DNA of 64,000 bases from Triops longicaudatus (Eukaryota > Arthropoda > Branchiopoda > Notostraca > Triopsidae). Position numbers and translations under genes: made by a program. Positions within the stretch are counted from its first letter, which is position 1. Each line of letters starts with the position of its first letter. This document shows positions 57,401 through 64,000 of this stretch, piece by piece. The DNA lies in assembly GCA_022885665.1 (NCBI GenBank), contig JAGQDJ010000019.1, positions 895,754 to 959,753 of the forward strand, written 5' to 3'. The notes under the pieces were generated by a model, which made no database searches, had not been told where the DNA came from, and saw only the letters and a list, made by a program, of their open reading frames with translations.

Positions 57401-60400
57401 CATATTTTTTGGAAATTTTTTCAGTTCCTAAAATTTTATTGAATTTTCTATATTTGACTGTTTTGAGAAAATTTATTTTTATCTAACATTTTTAACATTT
57501 TATTTATAAATTTTATTTTACACAGTCAAAAGTCGCTATATTAGAAATAAGAGAGAGCGTGAAATTAGTTCGTTACAGCCAATGTTAACACTAGTTCCTA
57601 CAGTCGGTAGTTCGTTGTAGCCAGTGTTCGTTGTAGCAATATTTTACTGAAGGTACATAAATTGAGAAGTTGATATATTATTGTTTCATATTTGAAGTTT
57701 CCCTCACTTTCTTATGTTTTAAATTTTCTTGAACGATTTTTGTTTTAAATTATGGTCTTAGTAGTTTTCTTGATTCTTGCATTTACATTTCGCTGAGTAT
57801 TTTAAAAATTAAGGCAGAAAATTTACTGTTTTTTCTTATTTCTACAGAGTTCGGCGAGCGGCACATTGGGTAGTCAACTTACCGTATTTTGACTTTTTCA
57901 TCATGGTGGTCATCAGTATGAGTAGTATAGCGTTAGCTGCGGAAGATCCTGTAGAAGAAAGTAGTTACCGCAACGAGATTCTCAACTATTTCGATTACGC
58001 CTTCACGGGCGTTTTCACGGTGGAGATGGTGCTCAAGGTAGGTTCTTCCTCATTGCTTTTAAAGAAACTGATCGTTGACTAACTATACACGTCATGCCAA
58101 AAAAATAGTAATAATAATAATAATTTTGAGCGTAAAGTCAACGGTACTTGGCTGCCGAGCGAGAATAAGGCGTGTGAAAGGATGCGTGTTGCCATTTGTC
58201 GCTTACAATAACTCTTGCACTATTCCCGCGGGCTTTAGGTGATAGATTCAGGCATAATACTGCATCAAGGGGCATATTTACGAGAATTTTGGAATGTGAT
58301 GGACGCAGTGGTCGTCATTTGCGCCGCGGTCTCCTTTGCATTTGATATGATGTGAGTAAATTATACTCAGCAAGTAGCGAACCAACGTAAAGCTCCCGTA
58401 AAAAAAAGCACAAAATACCGTCGTTGAGACCAACCTATCTCTCTCTCTCTCTCTCTCACTCTCTCTCTGTCAAGCCCCATTCCCGATCCCGTTGGTATTT
58501 AAATACCTTGGCGCAAGACTTGGCGTAGTTTCGTAAAATATTACCTTTTAGGTTGATTAACCATTGATGTGCTGGGCTTTTTGAGTACGGTAGACTATTT
58601 GAATCTTGGGACACCTTGAAGCCGTCATGTTTTCACCCACCTAAAATCCACGAAGGTTGGGCTGGTGTGTTTTTGTTATGCGGAGTAAATTTTTGGGAAG
58701 TTTGTGGCTGTTCTTCGACAACTTGACTGTCTTTATTACTCACCTCAATGGCCTTCCTTTGGTTTCTACTCCTAACCCTGGACCACAGCCTCCCTAATGA
58801 CGAGGTGATCGTGGCCCATTTTTTCTTGTAATCGCTGCCAGATACTTTTAAGTTGAATTTCTTCTTCATTGTTTGTGGTATTTTTCGGGCATTTTGCCAT
58901 CTGTATGGTAATCGGCTGTTCCTCTTCCCTTTTTGGAAGCTGTTGTGCGTTTGAGGGGAAAAGGTGTTGATGTACCAAAAAACCCTCTAGAAAGTTGGCT
59001 CCTTGACTTCCCTGGATTGGTAACCTGTACTGGATGGATTATGGATGGGGAATTTTTTTAACAGAAAAACTTGGGTTGTGCCTTTTGGATCATGTATCAA
59101 AAACCTAAGACCCGACTATCTCTTCCTTGGTTCTCATACTTATAGGTGATAGACTTAGGCGTAGTTTTCCACCCGGGCTCCTATTGTAGAGATCTCTGGA
59201 ATATCCTAGACGCTACGGTTGTTATCTGTGCCCTCGTTGCCTTTGCTTTCTCGTGAGTATTTTCCACCTCATTTAACAGAGGCATTATTTAGTTTCAAAC
59301 CTGAATCCTTGCCCTTTTTTCTCTTATCTCCTTACCCAGTTTCATTTGGCTTGCATTTTTACTTTTTCTCTTTGTAAGTCCCCCTGTATTCGCTTGGTTT
59401 CATCGGAAAGTTTTCAAGATCGTGTGATTTTGATTTGTATGCGTTTTTCCTGTCGTGGATGTTTGCCCCATAACACTTCGCCTAATTCCCTCCCGATCCT
59501 GATGCCTATAATCCTCTTTTCGCATGTTGTTCCTCCTTTGGGTTCACATTTCGTCAACTTTGCTTAGCTACGACGTTGGGGGACAAAACAAGCGTGGGTA
59601 CGCTAATCCGTACCGTGTTTTAGGGGGAGTTCGACGGGTCAAAATCTGAGCACGATTAAATCATTGAGAGTGTTGCGAGTGCTGCGACCCTTGAAGACTA
59701 TCAAGCGCGTTCCCAAGCTCAAAGCCGTGTTTGATTGCGTGGTCAATTCGTTGAAGAACGTGTTCAACATTCTCATCGTCTACATGCTCTTCCATTTCAT
59801 CTTCGCTGTGGTAGCCGTCCAGCTCTTCAATGGCAAATTCTTTTATTGTACCGATGAAAGCAAACAAACTCCCCAAGATTGCCAGTAAGTTTGGATTTAT
59901 AACGCTTGTCACCCCTCTATTTCTTTTTGTCTTACAATCTAGTTGTAAAAATATGTGTCCTGCAATTCGTTGCTGAGTATGGGTCTTCTGTTATGTACAG
60001 TGCTGTTATGTATCTGAGTTGACCGAATGGCAAAAATAGTTTTTAAATACTGATGATCTCTAGGGGAGAGTATTTCGTGTTTGGGAGCGAGAAGAAACCT
60101 CCGGAAGTACGACGTCGCGAATGGAGGCCTCAACTGTTTCACTACGACAACGTATTCGCTGCCATGTTAACGCTGTTCGCTGTCCAAACCGGTGAAGGCT
60201 GGCCTCAGTAAGTAGCGTCCTAACATCGTACGCGTGCTGTCTCTCCCTTTTTAATCAACCAAACCGTGTTTACACTACGTGGCTTGCGCTGGGTAGCATT
60301 AACTTTCAAATTATACTAGAAGCTTTACCCTGTTACCTCAGTTATTCACAAAGGGGTCTCCGTGTGGAGTCATTTAGCTTTGTTCACGTTTCTGTCGTGC

Positions 60401-63271
60401 GCATAAAATTGCACGTGAACTCATTCATAAGCTTCACCCTTTAACCGAAGTCTCCTTGCAGTAGGGCAGGATTCGAATTAGCTTCGCAATCCCGTTAGTC
60501 TCGTTGATTATAATAGTAGTATATCGTTCTAACGAAACTATTTATAATGAACTCTCTTCTATAGTAAACGATCTTTAAGCTCGTAAGGCTGTCAATTAAT
60601 TAAAAAAGCATTTGATATGTATAGTGAGATTTGAATATGCCGAACATTTTTTTTCTGTTCCCAGTAATTCCGTATTACGGGATTCTAGTACGTTTTCTTT
60701 TGATCTGTTGTATTCTATTTTTATTTTTTTATTTACTTTTCTTTCAAGAAACAAATAAAAATTATTCTTAAACGGCTGCGGCTGTTACATTGACACGACT
60801 TAAAATTCTATTGTGAATATGCCTCACGTAAGGGTTAAACCTTTTAAACGGTAATGCGCCATTTGGAACATTGACGTTCTGTAGAATGATTCCTTTGGCT
60901 TAACCTGAATAGCTTATTCTGGGTAGCACTCAATTTGTTTAGGATGAACCACGTAGTGTAAACAGAATGATAAAAAAATGCGTATGGGGAGTTAGCTTGA
61001 CTACACCCCGGTTTAGGCTGCGGTCGGGTAACCTTGTAGGGGTGGAAACTTTTAATAGTGGGTGTAACTGGAAATGATTAATCAGCGCACGTTGTGTTGT
61101 TACGCTCAAAGTGTTCTAATTCGCTTGTTGTGCGTGATTCAGGATTCTTCAGAATTCAATGTCAGCCACGCAGGAAGACTATGGCCCGTTACCGCACTAT
61201 CGTATTGAGATGTCCATCTTTTACATCGTCTACTTTATCGTGTTTCCCTTTTTCTTCGTCAATATCTTCGTGGCCTTGATTATTATTACGTTTCAAGAAC
61301 AAGGAGAAGCGGAGTTGCAGGACGGTGAAATTGACAAGAACCAAGTAAATAAGATTCCCGCTGTCACTCATACTTCTACTGAAAGGGAAAAAACACTTGT
61401 TCGCTCTGTACAATTGTATTCATCCACGTCTTTGTTCCTCTCATTCTTTACGTCAGAAATCTTGTATCGATTTTGCGATCCAAGCAAAACCACTCGAGCG
61501 TTATATGCCCAAGGACCGCGATAGTCTCAAGTACAAGATATGGCGGGTGGTCGTTTCGACTCCGTTTGAGTACTTCATCATGACACTCATCGTACTCAAC
61601 ACGTTACTGCTAATGATGAAGGTAGGATTTTTACGATTCGCCAGTTAAATGCAATTTTAGTTTTGCCACGTGAAAGTCTTCACGTCGATAAGCGTTTAAA
61701 GTACTACTTAGTTTACTAACTAATATTGGAAAAATCGAGGTTTATGCGTGAGTCTAGATGGAGTGTCAGGAGGCTACAATAACTATCACCATAACGATTT
61801 ATCGTAGGCCAGTTTTAAATAGAAAAGTAACAACCGTAACATACATTATGGGCATGTTGCATTAAGTTGAAATTAGAATTCAGCTGTCGTTTAGAAAATC
61901 AGTGAGAAGCCTTCTAGACGCCCCTTGATAACCAACCTTGTTTGTGCTTCTCTGGTATGGGTCGAAGGAACGCGGAATGCAATGTTCTTGGGACCGTAGT
62001 CCACGGTTGTTCTTTTTTTCGCATGGACTAAGAGATAGTAGCCTGTATAGATGTCTTTTAGCGTGACCGTGTCCCCTAGATGCATTTTGAGAGCATGAAA
62101 AGCCTTACTTGGTGCATGCCGTGCACGGAACTGTCTCATCGGTTGCCAATCAAAGGAGTGGATTTGTCCATTCATTGCAGTTGCCCTCTTTGAAAACGAG
62201 ACCGGTGCGTCCATGGCATGCTAATCTATATTTTTTTTATGGCTCAATGGTTTCCAGAAAAAAAAAATCCTTGAGGTTGAACTTTTTGTCAACCAGAATG
62301 GGGCAGCCACAATATAACCGCGTTTCATTTTTAGATTTACTTACTAATTTTACTTTTTCTCTTTTAAGTTTAATCTGTCTTTAAGTTTGGCTTCTTTCAA
62401 AGCGATACAAAGCGACAGTCCTGTAATATCTTACAAATAGTCGCACTTTCTTTTCCCAACTCTTCAAACTTTCGGTTTCGGTTTCGTAGGATTATTGCAC
62501 TTGTTCCTACGACAATGAATCAAAGGATCATATAACAGTTTATCCCCAAAATGGTCCTTACAAGCTAGTAGGATTGTTTCTTATCGTCACCTTATCGTAT
62601 TTTTCCAAATTCTTTGTTCTGACTTAAAAACCTTATCGAACTGTTAAACGATACATTGTCAAGTGTTTTTATATATTCTTTTTCTTAATGTGCGTGCGTG
62701 CTATTTCGATCCCCCATTTCGGCGTGGTAGTGTGTATATATGTGTGTGTGCGTGTTATTTTCAACCTAATCGTAAACTCGTCCCTTCCTAGTATGTTTTA
62801 ATTAACGGTAAAATGTCACAGCGATCGGGATTTTGCCCCCCCAAGCCTAACTTATGGCTTGCGGGTTTCCACTGCATCGCTCAATGGTACACAGCAAAAA
62901 GGGCAGCGAAAGGGGTCTTTCGTTTCCTAGATCATCCACGCTGTTACTTCTGTGCAGCATGTTATTCTTAACTCAGAAATTTCTCGCATTTGAGTTTTCT
63001 GGCTTTTTCTCTGAAAAAAAGTGGCATTTTTAAAATATTATTATTATGCTTCAAACTTGTTTATCTTCTCCGTATTTATGTTACGTTTTCTTATTTATTT
63101 TTTTCCGTACTATTGTCCTCGTCTATAAACAAAAAATTTCCCGGCCCCGGACGCAACTAGTTCTACAAGCAAAGCAAAACGTATAAAGACACGCTGCACT
63201 ACATGAATACTGCCTTCACGGCCTTCTTTAGCGTTGAATGTGTCCTTAAGGTGATTTCGTTCGGAGTCCGG
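33430..63271 (+). CDS. cac: Cav2-type voltage-gated calcium channel alpha-1 subunit, N-terminus to domain IV S2 (3' end outside window)
   Basis: Pore-forming subunit of presynaptic calcium channels, orthologous to Drosophila cacophony and vertebrate CACNA1A/B/E. The model uses 25 coding exons per transcript, 4437 nt, 1479 residues, with phases agreeing at every junction. Coordinates are in the sub-entries by domain. Selectivity-filter glutamates are present in domains I (TMEGWT), II (TGEDWN) and III (TGEGWP); domain IV is beyond the window. S4 segments with Arg/Lys every third residue are seen in domains I-III. The beta-subunit site QQLERELNGYVEWI and GPKPMLPYSSMFIL identify Cav2 rather than Cav1 or Cav3. 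Start: ATG at 33430 with G at -3, in an exon that begins at a splice acceptor (CTTGACAG, 33419). A further upstream in-frame start cannot be excluded. The gene spans at least 30 kb. Confidence 0.95.
39820..40740 (+). other. GC-richer, 5'UTR-like block inside cac intron A
   Basis: Less AT-rich than its surroundings, without the usual repeats, and with GA-rich and TGTG-rich stretches. It resembles an untranslated exon or a promoter region, for example an alternative first exon spliced to exon B. I found no convincing donor of GTAAGT type at its end, so this is only a suggestion. Confidence 0.15.
44571..44746. mobile_element. Tigger/pogo-like MITE, 176 bp
   Basis: GAATCTCCTTATAACGAACC at 44578-44597 is matched exactly in inverted orientation by GGTTCGTTATAAGGAGATTC at 44720-44739. 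The right end finishes CTACTG before TA, the expected target dinucleotide; the outermost left bases have diverged. There is no coding sequence. Confidence 0.85.
45117..45296. mobile_element. Tigger/pogo-like MITE, 180 bp
   Basis: Left end CAGTAAAAATCTCACTATAA followed by CGAG; right end, read inward, CAGCAAAGCCTCGCTAGACA. GTTCGTTGTAACAAATG lies near the right end. Size and end pattern match the element at 44571. Confidence 0.65.
46275..47873 (+). other. cac: AT-AC minor-class (U12-type) intron in cac
   Basis: Exon B ends GAATGGCC and the intron begins ATATCCTTTT, the U12 AT-AC 5' splice-site consensus. Near the 3' end TTCCTTAAT (47854-47862) matches the U12 branch-site consensus and lies about 12 nt before the terminal AC (47872-47873). 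Joining gives GAA TGG CCT CCG TTT GAA TAC, the invariant EWPPFEY. No GT-AG alternative gives this sequence. Confidence 0.95.
46781..46960. repeat. Probable Tigger-like MITE inside the U12 intron
   Basis: Begins CAGTATTATCTCGTTGCAAC, includes GAACTTCGGATATAACGAAG, and ends in a GTTATAAC motif. The right end is eroded, so the boundary is approximate. Confidence 0.4.
48388..48488 (+). other. cac: cac alternative exon E1: domain I S3-S4 loop and S4, insect-like version
   Basis: 101 nt, acceptor ATGTTAG, donor CCTA/GTAAGT. Encodes SMTIFAEANVEFDVRMLRSF then RVLRPLKLVSRIPS. Five S4 basic residues, plus an extra Arg in the S4-S5 linker (VSRIPS). The FAEAN and MLRSFR pattern is the one I associate with insect cacophony. 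Confidence 0.93.
49018..49118 (+). other. cac: cac alternative exon E2: domain I S3-S4 loop and S4, vertebrate-like version
   Basis: 101 nt, acceptor CCTTTCCAG, donor CCTA/GTAAGT. Encodes FVTLLAQDELEVDLRTLRAI then RVLRPLKLVSGIPS. Same five S4 charges as E1, but the loop differs and VSGIPS replaces VSRIPS, as in vertebrate Cav2. Same phases as E1; including both (202 nt) or neither shifts the frame, so use must be mutually exclusive. Confidence 0.93.
52908..53364 (+). other. cac: cac I-II linker exons (I, J, K), beta-subunit binding site
   Basis: Exons I 52908-53023, J 53114-53173 and K 53263-53364. They hold EFAKERERVENRQAFLKLRR and the alpha-interaction site QQLERELNGYVEWICKAE, which binds the beta subunit and, in family members, G-protein beta-gamma. 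Next come EEVILAEERTTEEEK, a basic stretch (RRRAAAKRKKLK) and an acidic stretch (TDTEEDDNEDEPDD). Drosophila has alternative exons here; I find only one version in this window. Confidence 0.93.
55217..56607 (+). other. cac: cac domain II exons (L to P)
   Basis: Exons L 55217-55301 (linker end, FWRAEKRLR), M 55399-55526 (S1, WFYWFVIVLVFLNTVCVAVE), N 55619-55841 (S2, S3 and S4, ending LRALRLLRVFKVTK), O 56006-56210 (S5 and turret, LLGMQLFGGAFNF) and P 56392-56607 (pore TGEDWN, S6 [20 protein letters not shown]). Phases agree throughout and the pore glutamate is present. Confidence 0.95.
56681..56962 (+). other. cac: cac II-III linker exons (Q, R), unusually short
   Basis: Exons Q 56681-56778 and R 56840-56962. 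From the acidic end of domain II S6 to GPKPMLPYSSMFIL there are only about 75 residues, Lys/Glu-rich with a DDDD run. Vertebrate Cav2.1 and Cav2.2 have several hundred residues here, including the SNARE-binding synprint site, which is absent. Confidence 0.9.
57232..57399. mobile_element. Tigger-like MITE in cac intron R/S
   Basis: Preceded by TA; begins CAGTAGAATCTTATTATAAC and closes with the inverted, diverged end GTTCGTTGTAATAATATTCT. About 168 bp. Another diverged left end (CAGCAAAATCGCGTTACAGC) lies at 57091. Confidence 0.65.
57523..57649. mobile_element. Shorter Tigger-like MITE in the same cac intron
   Basis: Begins CAGTCAAAAGTCGCTATATT and ends GTTCGTTGTAGCAATATTTT followed by ACTG. 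About 127 bp, so probably a deleted copy of the family at 44571. Confidence 0.55.
58239..58351 (+). other. cac: cac alternative exon T1: domain III S2-S3 loop and S3, insect-like version
   Basis: 113 nt, acceptor GGCTTTAG, donor GATATGAT/GTGAGT. Encodes VIDSGIILHQGAYLREFW then NVMDAVVVICAAVSFAFDMM. The conserved S3 Asp (MDA) is present. The end carries two residues more than T2 before GSSTGQNLSTIKSL in exon U. Confidence 0.93.
58438..58469. repeat. TC microsatellite in the intron between T1 and T2
   Basis: About sixteen CT units with one CA interruption. Pyrimidine-rich, so it could bind PTB-type splicing regulators near the alternative exons; that is inference. Confidence 0.9.
58633..58978 (-). 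pseudogene. Possible transposon-related MADF/Myb-like remnant, antisense between T1 and T2
   Basis: Two overlapping minus-strand frames, 58978-58772 and 58869-58633, look like one coding segment broken by a frameshift. The second has SDYKKKWATITSSLGRLWSR, reminiscent of the KKWxxLRxxxxR core of MADF/Myb-like DNA-binding domains found in some transposon proteins. No ends or catalytic domain are seen. Weak. Confidence 0.25.
59146..59252 (+). other. cac: cac alternative exon T2: domain III S2-S3 loop and S3, vertebrate-like version
   Basis: 107 nt, acceptor ACTTATAG, donor TTTCTC/GTGAGT. Encodes VIDLGVVFHPGSYCRDLW then NILDATVVICALVAFAFS. The S3 Asp is kept; RDLWNILD and VAFAF match the vertebrate Cav2 form. 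Same entry and exit phase as T1. Including both (220 nt) or skipping both shifts the frame. Confidence 0.93.
60513..60690. repeat. Diverged Tigger-like MITE in cac intron V/W
   Basis: Left part ATAGTAGTATATCGTTCTAA then CGAA; right part CGTATTACGGGATTCTAGTA. About 178 bp, the same size as the copies at 44571 and 45117, but with many mismatches. Confidence 0.45.
61143..63271 (+). other. cac: cac exons W, X, Y: domain III S6, III-IV linker and start of domain IV
   Basis: Exon W 61143-61344 (S6, FIVFPFFFVNIFVALIIITF, then the linker QGEAELQDGEIDKNQ), X 61457-61621 (KSCIDFAIQAKPLERYMP and IVS1, FEYFIMTLIVLNTLLLMMK), Y 63161-63271 (IVS2, AFTAFFSVECVLKVISFGVR). Exon Y ends in phase 0 at CCGG/GTAAGC. 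The remaining domain IV exons and the cytosolic tail lie beyond the window. Confidence 0.94.
61891..62214 (-). other. Unrecognised 107-codon open frame, antisense in cac intron X/Y
   Basis: ATG-initiated frame with a balanced amino-acid composition, including GDTVTLKDIYTGYYLLVHAK. I do not recognise a domain with confidence. It could be a fragment of a mobile element or of a processed copy; no polyadenylation tail or splice context was seen. Confidence 0.2.
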
Positions 63272-63859
63272 GTAAGCTCAGACCTTATACAGCAACAAAA
63301 ATAAAAAAGAGAGAAAAGAAAAGTCCGGCACCTCACCTTTATTTACTCCTTGGTGTAACTTACCACCTTATTACCAACAACCTTCCAACTCCCTGTCATC
63401 CTCTCCATGTAGACATTGTCCTCGTAAAGTGTGGCGTCTCCGTCCAGTCCGTTTTTTACGCGTTTAGGTTGCGTTCTTCTTTCCCTGTCCGCCTTCTTCT
63501 TTTATTCTCCGTTCCTGTTTCAGTTGCAGGCGCTCATTTAAGGGCTCAAATGTAGTGAATACCCTTCCTGAGAAAAAAATATTTATACACGTCAACGGTA
63601 ACGGGTTTGGAACAGACCTTAAAACCGAATTATCCAAAAACCCTAACAGACCTATAACGGTACTCAGTTAAGATGCCGTATTCCAAAAAGCGTACAGCAT
63701 TTGCGTAGCAATGAAATGTTCCTGCCATGAAAACCATCTTGGCTAAGCGGAATTTCCGTAGACTTACCACAGGAATATACCCTAGGCCTGGTCCATTTGT
63801 TACTTAATTAATGATGCAAGTGTATCACGAAAGGGGTCCTGATTTAAGGACCCGATAAG
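63272..63859 (+). other. cac: cac intron after exon Y, running to the window end
   Basis: Starts GTAAGCTC. No exon seen. A 7-bp-arm inverted repeat, GGGTCCT/AGGACCC, lies at about 63835-63853. Confidence 0.6.
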
Positions 63860-64000
63860 CACTATACTGTGAAAACGGTTAAAATCAAAGAAACCGTTTT
63901 GATAGTAAAGTTGGAGTTAAGGATAGCTACTGCACTAATTCAAGTTTTTCATCGAAAACGCTTTTACTAAATCTGTAAACAATGAGTGAAATTTTGCCTT
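63860..64000 (+). repeat. Dispersed repeat family R1, copy 4, cut by the window end
   Basis: CACTATACTGTGAAAACGG, AATCAAAGAAACCGTTTTGA, TAGTAAAGTTGGAGTTAAGG, ACGCTTTTACTAAATCTGTA and GTGAAATTTTGCC follow the R1 block order. Confidence 0.65.

Larger units (their letters stand above)
57848..60207 (+). other. cac: cac domain III exons (S, T1 or T2, U, V)
   Basis: Exons S 57848-58037 (S1 and S2, ISMSSIALAAEDPV to FTVEMVLK), T1 58239-58351 or T2 59146-59252 (S2-S3 loop and S3), U 59624-59884 (S4 SLRVLRVLRPLKTIKRVPKL, S5 and turret) and V 60064-60207 (pore TGEGWP). The pore glutamate and voltage sensor are intact. Confidence 0.95.

Overview
This is a eukaryotic window and almost certainly from an arthropod. 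It has spliced genes with many introns of 66 to 120 nt beside introns of several kb, AT-rich non-coding DNA, and three conserved metazoan proteins on the + strand. Pieces such as the calcium-channel motif GPKPMLPYSSMFIL and the beta-subunit site QQLERELNGYVEWI look arthropod-like. A chelicerate or crustacean is my guess, but the species is not determined. All three conserved gene models were assembled by hand. Splice phases agree at every junction and the summed exon lengths are multiples of three.

Layout. 1-917: last four exons of 6-phosphofructokinase. 3108-3896: a small secreted apple/PAN plus fucolectin-like protein behind a TATA box. 4477-5619: a dead hAT DNA transposon with intact 8-bp target duplications, lying inside older repeat-like DNA. 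7400-16269: a complete EHMT/G9a histone H3K9 methyltransferase (16 coding exons, 1430 residues) with a non-coding first exon. 16270-33419: about 17 kb with no gene I can recognise. 33430-63271: the 5' three quarters of a Cav2 voltage-gated calcium channel alpha-1 gene (cacophony/CACNA1A type; 25 coding exons used per transcript, 1479 residues to the point where it leaves the window in domain IV).

The calcium-channel gene is the most interesting part. It has two tandem pairs of mutually exclusive exons. One pair covers the S3-S4 loop and voltage sensor S4 of domain I. The other covers the S2-S3 loop and S3 of domain III. In each pair one copy looks insect-like and the other vertebrate-like, so four channel variants could be made from these choices alone. 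The first transmembrane exon is joined to the Ala/Gly-rich N-terminal exon by an AT-AC intron with textbook U12 signals, so the organism should have the minor spliceosome.

Repeats. Introns and spacers carry several element families: hAT and hAT-derived MITEs with 8-bp target duplications, a family of about 175-180 bp elements whose ends resemble Tigger/pogo elements, and an unrecognised dispersed repeat of about 300 bp with four copies, all in the same orientation. The genes do not form a functional pathway; they are simply neighbours.
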